The notes beneath the pieces were generated by a model. That model searched no databases, was not told where the DNA came from, and saw nothing but the letters and a program-made list of their open reading frames with translations. A DNA stretch of 64,000 bases from Grimontia celer (lineage in GTDB: Bacteria; Pseudomonadota; Gammaproteobacteria; Enterobacterales; Vibrionaceae), in assembly GCF_900055185.1 (NCBI RefSeq), contig NZ_FIZX01000001.1:620001-684000 (forward strand). The letters run 5' to 3'. This document shows, piece after piece, positions 17,165 through 25,960 of this stretch (position 1 is the stretch's first letter; the number at the start of each line of letters is the position of its first letter). Made by a program: the position numbers and the translations under genes.

Positions 17165-17773
17165 ATGAACACAGATAAGTTATTAGACGCACTTCATACC
17201 CAAGGTTGGTACGTGTGGGATGATTTCCTGAATGCAGAAGAAGTAGAACAACTTCGTGATGCCATTCCTGAAAGCATGAAACCTGCTGGCATCGGACGAC
17301 ACCGGCAGCACCATACCAACAAACAAATCCGTAGTGACAAGATTTCCTGGCTGGAACGCGGAAAGCATCCTGCCTCGGACGATTTTCTCTCTCGAATGGA
17401 AGCGATAAAGAACGACGTCAACCGCCACTTCTTTTTGGGTTTGTTCGAGTATGAAGCGCACTTCGCGCGTTACGACATCGGCGATTTCTATCAAAAACAC
17501 CTCGATACTTTCGAAGGTCGTTCCAACCGCCGTTTAACCACGGTGATGTACCTCAATGATGAGTGGGCGGACGAAGATGGTGGCGAGATTGTGATTTATG
17601 ATATCAACGATAATCATCTCAACACCCTCTGGCCAAAAGCGGGACGTTTGCTGGTGTTCCTGTCGGAAGAGTTTCCCCATGAGGTACTTCAGACTAACCG
17701 AGAGCGTTACAGCATTGCTGGCTGGTTCCGTGTGAACGGCATGCGTGGCAACCGCGTCGATCCATCTCGATAG
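17165..17773 (+). CDS. PHD2-like prolyl-hydroxylase-type 2OG-Fe(II) oxygenase
   Basis: 202 residues from the ATG at 17165, which has GAGGTG upstream; an earlier in-frame ATG adds seven residues without a site. Iron ligands are the H-x-D in KHLD and a distal His in EEFPHEV; the 2-oxoglutarate arginine is in ERYSIAGWF. The IRSDKISWL segment resembles bacterial homologues of HIF prolyl hydroxylases, whose known Pseudomonas member hydroxylates elongation factor Tu. A protein-prolyl target is thus inferred. It precedes an alkB gene; the two are separated by a strong hairpin. Confidence 0.82.
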   Translation: MNTDKLLDALHTQGWYVWDDFLNAEEVEQLRDAIPESMKPAGIGRHRQHHTNKQIRSDKISWLERGKHPASDDFLSRMEAIKNDVNRHFFLGLFEYEAHFARYDIGDFYQKHLDTFEGRSNRRLTTVMYLNDEWADEDGGEIVIYDINDNHLNTLWPKAGRLLVFLSEEFPHEVLQTNRERYSIAGWFRVNGMRGNRVDPSR

Positions 17774-17787
17774 AAACTGTATCGTTG

Positions 17788-17828
17788 TACCGTTTTATCT
17801 CCCTCGATTGTTGGGAGGTAAAACGGTA
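17788..17828 (+). terminator. Hairpin between the PHD-like and alkB genes
   Basis: TACCGTTTTATCTCCC and GGGAGGTAAAACGGTA pair over 16 bp with one non-Watson-Crick position and a 9-nt loop. There is no clean T-tract after it (ATCTTCATC), so it may be a weak terminator or a leader structure for alkB. Confidence 0.5.
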
Positions 17829-17861
17829 TCTTCATCTCACACAAGCAATAGTGGAGGTGAG

Positions 17862-18470
17862 ATGTTTCAGGGCGATCTTTTTCAGCAAACAGGATGGATA
17901 GACATTCCAGACGGGAAACTGTTCTGGGAGCCTGAGTTTATTCCCAACAATATCGCTTCTGATATTTTTCACCATCTCTCCCAATCTCTTCCTTGGGATC
18001 AGCTTCCCATCAAAATGTTTGGCCGTGAAGTGCTGCAACCTCGAATGCAGGCATGGTTTGGCGACGCTTATTCATACTCAGGGCTCCACCTAAAGGCCGC
18101 ACGTATGCCTGAATCATTGCTTTCATTGAAGTCCCAATGTGAGCAAACGTCTGGTGTGACATACAATTCTGTGCTCGCGAATCTTTATCGTGATGGACAG
18201 GATTACATGGGGTGGCATCAGGACAATGAAATAGAGTTAGGTCCTGAACCTAGCATTGCATCACTCAGTTTTGGTGAGACTCGACGCTTTGTTCTTCGAC
18301 ACCTTCAAACAGGAGAAAAACGGGAATTTGAATTGGGTTCTGGTTCTCTGCTGATTATGGCGGGCAAAACCCAAACTTATTGGCAGCACGCAGTGCCGAA
18401 AACCGCAAAACTGAGGGGGCCGAGAATCAACCTCACCTTCCGGAATATTAACTTCTTAGCGAAATCCTGA
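17862..18470 (+). CDS. alkB: AlkB-like alpha-ketoglutarate-dependent dioxygenase
   Basis: 202 residues from 17862, where GGAGGTGA lies directly upstream. An earlier in-frame start at 17745 would overlap the preceding gene and translate a hairpin. The iron-binding HxD is in GWHQDNE, the distal His in YWQHAVPK, and the 2OG arginines are in GPRINLTFR. NSVLANLYRDGQDYMGWHQD is the hallmark of AlkB/ALKBH2-like DNA repair enzymes that oxidatively remove alkyl groups from 1-methyladenine and 3-methylcytosine. No ada gene is nearby. Confidence 0.88.
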   Translation: MFQGDLFQQTGWIDIPDGKLFWEPEFIPNNIASDIFHHLSQSLPWDQLPIKMFGREVLQPRMQAWFGDAYSYSGLHLKAARMPESLLSLKSQCEQTSGVTYNSVLANLYRDGQDYMGWHQDNEIELGPEPSIASLSFGETRRFVLRHLQTGEKREFELGSGSLLIMAGKTQTYWQHAVPKTAKLRGPRINLTFRNINFLAKS

Positions 18471-18550
18471 CCAAAAAAGGCTCGATATGGTCGATTTATA
18501 TCGACTTTGCCGTGAATTTGAGCGAACGAACTTTTTTTTCAAAATTAGTG

Positions 18551-18578
18551 TTGACTAGATCACGTGAATCCGTAGAAT
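18551..18578 (+). promoter_or_regulatory. Sigma70 promoter of the tRNA array
   Basis: TTGACT, a 16-bp spacer and TAGAAT, followed by a GC-rich discriminator (GCGCTCCG). This is the pattern of stringently controlled stable-RNA promoters. It lies about 50 bp upstream of tRNA-Cys. Confidence 0.75.
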
Positions 18579-18627
18579 GCGCTCCGTACCGCAGAGGAAG
18601 GCAACTTACTGAAGCGGAACAAACGAA

Positions 18628-18701
18628 GGCGCGTTGGCAGAGTGGCTATGCAGCGGATTGCAAATCCGTGGACCTCGGTTCGACTCCGGGACGCGCCTCC
18701 A
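18628..18701 (+). tRNA. tRNA-Cys (GCA)
   Basis: 74 nt including encoded CCA. The acceptor stem GGCGCGT pairs with ACGCGCC. The anticodon loop TTGCAAA gives GCA. It is the first gene of the array. Confidence 0.95.
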
Positions 18702-18705
18702 TGAT

Positions 18706-18781
18706 GCGACACTAGCTCAGCTGGTAGAGCGCAACCTTGCCAAGGTTGAGGTCACGAGTTCGAACCTCGTGTGTCGCTCCA
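18706..18781 (+). tRNA. tRNA-Gly (GCC), copy 1
   Basis: 76 nt with CCA. The acceptor stem GCGACAC pairs with GTGTCGC. The anticodon loop is TTGCCAA. It is identical to copies 2 and 3 over the stretch read. Confidence 0.95.
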
Positions 18782-18844
18782 ATCTCTTTTTGGGGATTGA
18801 GAAATGGGAATCGCTGTCATTGTGCGAGAACAATGAGATACGGA

Positions 18845-18921
<77 letters not shown>

Positions 18922-18964
18922 ATTATTCGGACAGTTTGGGTGTTTTTGTTTTGACATAACCCTC

Positions 18965-19012
18965 AGGCCGTCGACGGAAGCGCCGCCCGGATAAAATCCG
19001 GCTCCGCAACCA
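18965..19012 (+). pseudogene. Decayed 3' fragment of tRNA-fMet
   Basis: A damaged copy of the fMet anticodon-arm edge and T-arm (aatccggctccgcaacca, one C lost) with an insertion before it. It is followed by the same 32-bp spacer that follows intact fMet copy 2, so it occupies the position of a former tRNA in the array. Confidence 0.8.
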
Positions 19013-19044
19013 CATTCAGTTTATTCGGCTTAGCCGGGTAACAT

Positions 19045-19120
19045 GCGACACTAGCTCAGCTGGTAGAGCGCAACCTTGCCAAGGTTGAGGTCACGAGTTC
19101 GAACCTCGTGTGTCGCTCCA
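19045..19120 (+). tRNA. tRNA-Gly (GCC), copy 2
   Basis: 76 nt, same sequence and fold as copy 1, preceded by the spacer shared with copy 3. Confidence 0.95.
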
Positions 19121-19153
19121 AATTTTGACTTTCGATTCATCGGAAGTGTGATA

Positions 19154-19223
19154 CGCAAGGAACCTTGCCAAGGTTGAGGTCACGCCTAAGCCTTGAAGAT
19201 CGGGAACCTCGTGTGTCGCTCCA
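19154..19223 (+). pseudogene. Decayed tRNA-Gly copy
   Basis: It keeps the anticodon arm (aaccttgccaaggttgaggt) and the acceptor/T end (aacctcgtgtgtcgctcca), but the 5' acceptor and D-arm are lost and about 20 bp of foreign sequence interrupts the T-arm. It cannot fold as a tRNA. It sits directly before the spacer that follows intact Gly copy 3. Confidence 0.85.
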
Positions 19224-19278
19224 CTATCTCTTAGAAGAGGTGGGAAGTTGTCATCGTACTTGAACGGTGAAATACGGA

Positions 19279-19355
<77 letters not shown>

Positions 19356-19387
19356 CATTCAGTTTATTCGGCTTAGCCGGATAACAT

Positions 19388-19463
19388 GCGACACTAGCTC
19401 AGCTGGTAGAGCGCAACCTTGCCAAGGTTGAGGTCACGAGTTCGAACCTCGTGTGTCGCTCCA
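19388..19463 (+). tRNA. tRNA-Gly (GCC), copy 3
   Basis: 76 nt, same as copies 1 and 2. The 3' spacer (ctcttagaagaggtgggaag onward) repeats the one at 19228. Confidence 0.95.
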
Positions 19464-19518
19464 CTTTCTCTTAGAAGAGGTGGGAAGTTGTCATCGTACT
19501 TGAACGGTGAAACACGGA

Positions 19519-19595
<77 letters not shown>

Positions 19596-19603
19596 CATTC
19601 GAA

Positions 19604-19627
19604 AGCCCAGACTTAGGTCTGGGCTTT
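19604..19627 (+). terminator. Terminator of the tRNA array
   Basis: AGCCCAGAC, 4-nt loop, GTCTGGGCT followed by a run of Ts, 9 bp after the last tRNA. Confidence 0.92.
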
Positions 19628-20319
19628 TTTATTTTCTTTTTCCATTAATTATCTTCAAAGCTCGTTTCTTCATTCCTTCTGAAATCCCCCCCCCTCCCTC
19701 TGATGATGAAAATTCAATATTTATGAATTTAAATTCATTTCATGTTGAGCTTAATTATTGGTCATCAGGATATTTTTTAACCACTTATTGAACATTAAAA
19801 TTATATTTTCCTAGTAACATCAGGCGTTGAAACTATTAATGTAAAACTTATTTATACCTCCTTTACCTGCATTTTAAGTGCATAAAATATGACTTCCTTG
19901 TCGTTTCTCAAATTGTAAAAAATCATGACATAGCAGATCTATCTGCTAACTAGGTTGTCTTTTTTGGTCCATATAACCATGTTTAAATTTTCATGCAATA
20001 TAAGAAGCGATCTATACAAATCATATAAAACAGTTGGTTGCTGCTTATTGTGTATTTAGATGTGAATTTTGAAATATATTGAAACATCGATTATGACAGA
20101 TTTGTTAAATATGAGATATGTGTCTAATGAAGTGTAAAGAAATGGTGATCATAAAAAGCATTATGATGTACTACTTTGACAGTACAAAAGCGTGCATTAA
20201 TTCCATATATGTAATATCTAATTAGATATACAGACATTATTAAAATCAGATGCCAGGCGATCTATTTGTACTTGAAATAACAAATTCGAAACTCAGGATG
20301 TAGTTCAAGGAAGATACTT
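19628..20319. other. AT-rich gene-free region with a C9 tract
   Basis: About 690 bp without a supportable gene, much more AT-rich than its surroundings. It holds a run of nine Cs at 19686-19694 and presumably the promoter for the outer-membrane gene that starts at 20320, though I see no convincing -35/-10 pair. The change in base composition just after a tRNA array is compatible with acquired DNA. Confidence 0.6.
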
Positions 20320-21123
20320 ATGCAAAAGACGCAGCTTGGATGCGGGGGCATCTTTTTGTTGGCGGCCAGTATGTCGGCAACAGCATATGCGGATACTGAA
20401 GATCCTTCCGCCTTGGGAGGCAAAGCCAGCATTTTTTATAGCCAGAATGGCTACAACAAAGATGACTACCGCTCGGTCCGTTCACTTAACTGGAGTGCGA
20501 CGGCAAATTATAAAATTAGCGAGAATTACTCAGGCTACTTGACCACAGGTGGTTATCGCGCGTACGAAGATAAAACAGGAGATTTTTTTACTGACAGTGT
20601 GCTTGGCGTGTCCCGATCTTCTCTCTTTTCGTTCGGAGAAACGGGCAAAGTCGGCGCATCCCTACAATTTACTATTCCAACTTCGGAAACATCCAAAAAA
20701 GAAGACCTTAACACCGCAGCAAGGCTGGGCTTGTCAGTCTCGGGTAAAACTGCGGGATTCGACCTTTCTATCGCACCGCGATATCGCAAAAACTTTCATG
20801 AATACAAGACAACGGTTAATGGAAAAGTGCTGACAGAGCATGTGGTTTCTGTCGTTTCCAGCGTTGGCTATGGCTTAGGCGACGCCTACTTATCAGGCTC
20901 AATTATTGGTGGCACTTCGTGGACTTATTCAAGCGTTCGTCGTGACTGGACATACGTTGGCCAGTTGAGCGCCAGCTACAAGTTCACTGACTCGTTATCA
21001 GGGGCATTGTCTGCATCTAACTCGGGCGTTTACTTCGATGCAGAGCAAGGCACGCTCGGCAACATTGACCTATTCGACGAGAAATCGGCGACTTACACCG
21101 CCACTTTAACTTATTCATTCTAA
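20320..21123 (+). CDS. Outer-membrane beta-barrel protein, unknown function
   Basis: 267 residues. It has a signal peptide ending AYA/D and a mature protein made of alternating amphipathic strands rich in Ser, Thr, Tyr and Gly, finishing in ATLTYSF. The C-terminal Phe is the signal used for outer-membrane assembly, so about 12 strands are plausible. I cannot assign a family. AAGGAAG precedes the ATG. It is 12 bp upstream of a large metalloprotease lipoprotein on the same strand and is very probably cotranscribed with it, suggesting that the two work together at the outer membrane. Confidence 0.7.
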   Translation: MQKTQLGCGGIFLLAASMSATAYADTEDPSALGGKASIFYSQNGYNKDDYRSVRSLNWSATANYKISENYSGYLTTGGYRAYEDKTGDFFTDSVLGVSRSSLFSFGETGKVGASLQFTIPTSETSKKEDLNTAARLGLSVSGKTAGFDLSIAPRYRKNFHEYKTTVNGKVLTEHVVSVVSSVGYGLGDAYLSGSIIGGTSWTYSSVRRDWTYVGQLSASYKFTDSLSGALSASNSGVYFDAEQGTLGNIDLFDEKSATYTATLTYSF

Positions 21124-21135
21124 AAGGACTTTGGT

Positions 21136-24100
21136 ATGAAGCTAAACAGACTTTTATTGTCTGCGTCCATCGCTGCCGTGTTGGCTGGCTGTGGGGCAGA
21201 TGACCAAGAATATCAAACACTGGAAACCCGCTCTGATAAAGAAAGAGCCGTTTCTGAATTCAAAGAAGGCCGCTGGTTATACGTACCGACTACGGGCGCT
21301 GCGCCGCGTTTCGCCCTCAGTCAGTTCCCCTTTTTGCAGGGCGTACCAAAACTAGTGGAGCTTTGTTTTTCAGAAACCGGTCTTGAGTTGCGAGAGTACG
21401 ATAAGAACTACCCAGACAGAGCTCTGAGTAAAGACGTAAATGGTTTTTGTAACGTTGCTGGTGAAAACGCTAATGACGACAACACTAACTTCCCTGCGGT
21501 AGTCAAGATTCCAGGTGACTTTGCGGCTTATCGTTGTAAGGAAGATACTTATGGCGACTGTACAAACAAAGAAGAAAAAATCAAAGATGGTGATTTCAAC
21601 GTAAAAAACAGCACACATTTTACGCCTGAGTTTGTAGACACTAAAACCATCGATCTCAACTATGTGGAACTTTTCGGTATTGAAGACGGTTTAACAGAAG
21701 TTGGCGAGCCTGAGCTTATCCATTGGGAATTTGATCCGCAAAATGGCGTGATTAACTTTGAGCTCGAACGCACGTTCAGTGTAAACCTCGACGCTTTGAA
21801 TGGCCATATTAGCTTTGATACCAAGGCAGGCTTTGATGACATCCTCCGTGATGGTGGTTTTAAATCTCGTTTCTTCTACTCGCTGGTACATGAAGACTTG
21901 GTTAAATCAAACGACTATACGCCAGTCCTTTACCCGGTGAATGATGAGAACGAAATCGGTTTCTTTACTTCGTCTACAAGGGTTATTGATCCGGTAACGA
22001 ACAAATACTATCGAGATGTCGTTTATCTGAACCGATTTAATCCGAGCTTGCCAAGTATTGACTACTATCTGTCAGATAACTTCTTCGAGCCAGAGAACAA
22101 AATCTTCCTTGATGCGACGATTGAAACTGTCGAGAAGATGAACAAAACACTGAGTCTTGATAAGACTGGTGTCCCGCCGATTCGTCTTGTTAACCCTGCT
22201 TCAGGAGAGGGTGTACACCCTGGCGACCTGCGTTACAACGTCATCAATCTAGTTGATGAGCCTTTAGATAACGGACTGCTAGGTTATGGACCATCGGTTG
22301 CCCACCCTTTAACTGGTGAGATTGTCAAAGCCCATGTTAATCAATACTCGGGTGTCGCGCGAACTGGTGTGAAGATCTACTGGGATAATATGGCGCGTGT
22401 TTACAATCGCGGAGAGTTGTCACCTGGCTTTGCTTATATGGATGCAAATGGCCAAATCCAATCGCCTTCCCCAGAAGTCACGGAAAAAGTATCTAATCAA
22501 AGATTGCGTGCTACGTTTGCTGCACTTGAAAAATTTGATGTGCCGGCTTATGAGCCTTCATTCAGTGAAGAGTTTGCGCTTAGCCAAGTTGCAGAATCTG
22601 TTCCCGGCGAATTGGCTGGTCAATTTGATGACAAATTCGAGAATATCCAACTTCAGGAAGAGCGTCGCTTAGATTTTTGGGCTCGCAATAGCATGTACCC
22701 GGTAGAGGCTTCTTGGGTATCTTCGACTACAAAAGCTGAAATCGACCGTCTTCCTCTGGTTGACGATAGCTATTTTGTTGTTGATGAAGCGACAGGAACT
22801 AAGCGCCTAAAATACTGGCATGAGTTGCCAGAAGACGTGAAACCAAAGGTTGCTGACGCTATCACTGTAACAACCTACGCTAACACATTTGTACACGAAA
22901 TCGGTCATAACTTAGGTCTACGCCATAACTTCAAAGCATCTAATGACAAGGCAAACTTCTTCACCGAGGCCCAGTCACGAGCTTTAGGAATGAACGCAGT
23001 ACCTGCATACAGTTCCACGATGGACTATGCGCCAAGTATGCTTGATGAGACTCCGACTTGGGGTCTGTATGACTTAGCTGCATTTAAATTCGGTTATGGA
23101 CGTCAAGTAGATGTAATTGCTCCAGAGGCTTTTGGCGCTTTGGATACTGAAACTGGTGCATTGGTAAATCAGGGACTGTTGGCGTGTACACAAAAAGGGC
23201 TTTCAGATGAAAGCAATCCTAGTGCGGGCTTTGTTTACACCTGTGACTTGGACCGATTGGATGCACAAGTTAATGTAGATTACTTCAAAAATGACTTTGG
23301 TAGCGCGCGTTATGGCGTTATTGAATACTTGGGTTCTTTGGGTGAAAGCACTGGTGTCGAGGTCTCAAGAAAAGACTATGCATTCTGTACAGACGGCAAT
23401 GTTTCTCTGAATAGTGATTGTAACCGCTTTGATGAAGGAACAACGCGCGAGGAAATCGCAACCTATTACTGGCAGAACTACCTAGATAGCTTTGACCGCA
23501 GAAATACTGCCGTTTACCGAGATGGCCGTTTGTATAACTCTGACTATCCTTCTTACATTGTTCGTCGCTATAGCGAAATGAACGAAGTACGCGAGATGTT
23601 AGAGCATGCTGAGATGATAGATGGAATATTCCGCAATTATGGTTTTGCTGAAGCTTCTGACAAACCATTGGATTTCATCGCGCGTCTCACTCAGCAAAGC
23701 TGTACTTCTGGTAGCGCAAGTAACGCTTGGTACTGTGATTATGGCTTGGCAACAGAGCGTGCTGCTCAGTTTATGCTGGATGTGATGGCAACACCTGAAC
23801 ATCAGTGTTTAATCACAACAGACGGCCAGCAGAGAGTTGCATCTCTTGGTGCTGTAATTAACCTTGGCTCATTTATGTTGCCGTCAAACTATCAGGTAGG
23901 TTTTGCATCGTGTTTTGACGCCGAAATCGAACCATTGCTTGAAGATCAGTTTGGCCGATTTGGAGCTGTGCAGGTTATTGCTGAGACTGAAAATGGCCGT
24001 TTCCTAAATTCAACGCGTTCAGTGAACCCGGATGTTCCATACTCCAATGCCGTTTCCGCACTGGGTATGTGGCCAGACAAATTGATTGCTACACACGTAC

Positions 24101-25164
24101 TTGCGAGACGTTATACTCTTCGTTGGACTGATGATGGTGAGCACTCTTCATTGATGGATTGGCCTGGAGTAAAAGCAGAGTTTGACAACATAGTTAACAA
24201 TATGCTGTCTGGCGCTCCTCTAACTACACCTGTGAAGTTGGTTGATGCAAATGGCAATGATGTTACAAGTATTGCTACTGTAGACGTAAACCTGCATAAA
24301 ACTCAGTTGATCGAATCACTGCCACCGAGCTGGAGTTGGACTCTTGATTTCTTTGGCGTGGATACGGGTAAACGTCAATCGCTGGCTGGCTTGATTTTAA
24401 ACCGCGCGGCACAGTCCTCTTTTACTTCGGATTTGGATCTGAAAGAAAAGGCAGTAGCGCAGCGTGCTAGTTATTCAATCAATTCTGCTAGTCTGGAAGA
24501 CATTGTTCCGGGTGATCCACTGAATTTCTCCATCGCTAACAGTCGTTACTTCGTGACCAAAGCTAACTCTTTAGCTTACGAGTACGCGTCTCAATTGGTT
24601 GGTAGCGACGGTTATACGACTAAGTCGACACTGGATAACTACGCGAAAGCTGATTTGAATGCTACTTATGATCAAATCACAACTGCTTACGGAGGTATGT
24701 TGGGAATTATTGCTGCATACCGCACGCCAGTAACGTTCGCTGATTCGGCATTCATCAACGATGCAGTGGCAGCTTTGCCTGCAGATTGGAGTGCAGCAAA
24801 ACTGGGCGACCTAAATACCATTCTGAATGCATATCTTGATGCAGCAATTGCGGGTGGTGATGTTGTGTATGACAGTGCAAATGCGACAATGTCATTCAAG
24901 GGTGGTTCAACCCATAGTGTCGCAAAAGTAACAGACGCTATTGGTAAAACCTATGAGCTGCTGGCATTTGGCTATAGAGATACACTTTTGAGTGCAGTTG
25001 ATGCTTACTCTGCGAGTTATGCGTCTGCGACTGCTGAGCAGAAGGTGCTTTGGGATCTCGATTACGCCCTACTAGGCGCCTATGTAACAGGTAACTATGA
25101 TGCGGTTGCTGGTGAGTACTACAAAGTGCTTTCTCAAATGCCAGTTCTTGCAGAAAGTAACTAG
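21136..25164 (+). CDS. Large zinc-dependent metalloprotease lipoprotein (metzincin)
   Basis: 1342 residues. The signal peptide carries the lipobox LAGC (Cys ~19), followed by acidic GADDQE, so an outer-membrane-anchored lipoprotein is expected. The zinc site is HEIGHNLGLRH (His587, Glu588, His591, His597), the extended metzincin signature, with a Met-turn at Met629 in SSTMDYAPSM. These features match the DUF5117/DUF4953 type of zinc-dependent metalloproteases. Many paired Cys occur in the middle third. The C-terminal ~300 residues are helical and Ala-rich. It follows the beta-barrel gene by 12 bp. No inhibitor gene is adjacent. Codon use is more AT-rich than in the flanking metabolic genes. 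Confidence 0.85.
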   Translation: MKLNRLLLSASIAAVLAGCGADDQEYQTLETRSDKERAVSEFKEGRWLYVPTTGAAPRFALSQFPFLQGVPKLVELCFSETGLELREYDKNYPDRALSKDVNGFCNVAGENANDDNTNFPAVVKIPGDFAAYRCKEDTYGDCTNKEEKIKDGDFNVKNSTHFTPEFVDTKTIDLNYVELFGIEDGLTEVGEPELIHWEFDPQNGVINFELERTFSVNLDALNGHISFDTKAGFDDILRDGGFKSRFFYSLVHEDLVKSNDYTPVLYPVNDENEIGFFTSSTRVIDPVTNKYYRDVVYLNRFNPSLPSIDYYLSDNFFEPENKIFLDATIETVEKMNKTLSLDKTGVPPIRLVNPASGEGVHPGDLRYNVINLVDEPLDNGLLGYGPSVAHPLTGEIVKAHVNQYSGVARTGVKIYWDNMARVYNRGELSPGFAYMDANGQIQSPSPEVTEKVSNQRLRATFAALEKFDVPAYEPSFSEEFALSQVAESVPGELAGQFDDKFENIQLQEERRLDFWARNSMYPVEASWVSSTTKAEIDRLPLVDDSYFVVDEATGTKRLKYWHELPEDVKPKVADAITVTTYANTFVHEIGHNLGLRHNFKASNDKANFFTEAQSRALGMNAVPAYSSTMDYAPSMLDETPTWGLYDLAAFKFGYGRQVDVIAPEAFGALDTETGALVNQGLLACTQKGLSDESNPSAGFVYTCDLDRLDAQVNVDYFKNDFGSARYGVIEYLGSLGESTGVEVSRKDYAFCTDGNVSLNSDCNRFDEGTTREEIATYYWQNYLDSFDRRNTAVYRDGRLYNSDYPSYIVRRYSEMNEVREMLEHAEMIDGIFRNYGFAEASDKPLDFIARLTQQSCTSGSASNAWYCDYGLATERAAQFMLDVMATPEHQCLITTDGQQRVASLGAVINLGSFMLPSNYQVGFASCFDAEIEPLLEDQFGRFGAVQVIAETENGRFLNSTRSVNPDVPYSNAVSALGMWPDKLIATHVLARRYTLRWTDDGEHSSLMDWPGVKAEFDNIVNNMLSGAPLTTPVKLVDANGNDVTSIATVDVNLHKTQLIESLPPSWSWTLDFFGVDTGKRQSLAGLILNRAAQSSFTSDLDLKEKAVAQRASYSINSASLEDIVPGDPLNFSIANSRYFVTKANSLAYEYASQLVGSDGYTTKSTLDNYAKADLNATYDQITTAYGGMLGIIAAYRTPVTFADSAFINDAVAALPADWSAAKLGDLNTILNAYLDAAIAGGDVVYDSANATMSFKGGSTHSVAKVTDAIGKTYELLAFGYRDTLLSAVDAYSASYASATAEQKVLWDLDYALLGAYVTGNYDAVAGEYYKVLSQMPVLAESN

Positions 25165-25187
25165 TTGAGTTGATTTAATCTATAAGA

Positions 25188-25212
25188 GCCGACGATTGTC
25201 GGCTCTTTTTTT
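25188..25212 (+). terminator. Terminator of the metalloprotease operon
   Basis: AGAGCCGAC, short loop, GTCGGCTCT and a seven-T tract. Confidence 0.9.
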
Positions 25213-25273
25213 GGTTAAATTGTCTATTAAACGTTAACATGACTTTTACTATTAACTGTTTGATAGACTAGGT

Positions 25274-25768
25274 ATGGCAAACACCAATGTAACCACCCTC
25301 GATCGCACAGATATCGAAATCCTCCGCATTCTCCAATCCAATGGCCGCTTGCCAGTTGTTGAGCTCGCCAAACGGGTAAACCTCACCACCACACCTTGCT
25401 CTGAAAGGGTAAAACGCCTCGAAAGGGAAGGGTACATCTCTGGGTATCATGCGGATATTTCCGCAGAGAAACTTGGTTTAGACGTGGTTGTGTTTATCCA
25501 TATGCGCCTCGACCAAACCAACCTGTCTATCTTTGATAAGTTCGCTAAATCCGCGATGTTGATTCCGGAAATTGAAGAGTGCTACTCACTTTCTGGCGAT
25601 TTCGACGCCATGGTGAAAGTGAGGGTGAAAAACATAAAGGCATATCAGAAGTTTATGTCGACCCGCATCATTCAACTTCCAGGTGTTATCCAAACTAGAA
25701 GTGAAATTGTGATTGCAGAATATAAGCGGAGCGCAGGAATCAACCCAGATCTCATTGCGATGTCTTAA
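25274..25768 (+). CDS. Lrp/AsnC-family regulator
   Basis: 164 residues. The N-terminal winged HTH (~8-60) contains LDRTDIEILRILQSNGR and the helix TTTPCSERVKRLEREGYI. The C-terminal RAM ligand domain (~70-155) has EIEECYSLSGDFDAMVKV. Such proteins form octamers that respond to amino acids. No good ribosome site is visible (AGACTAGGT abuts the ATG), so the mRNA may be nearly leaderless. It lies 190 bp upstream of ctlX on the same strand, and control of that amino-acid hydrolase is a reasonable inference. Confidence 0.9.
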   Translation: MANTNVTTLDRTDIEILRILQSNGRLPVVELAKRVNLTTTPCSERVKRLEREGYISGYHADISAEKLGLDVVVFIHMRLDQTNLSIFDKFAKSAMLIPEIEECYSLSGDFDAMVKVRVKNIKAYQKFMSTRIIQLPGVIQTRSEIVIAEYKRSAGINPDLIAMS

Positions 25769-25960
25769 GAGCGAAACGTTAAGACAAAGTAAAGGGCATT
25801 TTTTGTGCTGCATAGGTATATTACCTATGGGTTCTATCATTGATAGTTAATTTATTACCCCAGTCGACATATTTTCTTCGTTTTCAGGTAACTTTCCTTT
25901 GTGACCATGGCTAAACTAATCCCTATAACAACAATGTTAATAAAATGTTGAGGTGTTTAG

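Noticed and set aside
19686-19694. C9 tract as a phase-variation switch
   Set aside because: It is over 600 bp from the next start codon and not within a gene or a recognisable promoter spacer.
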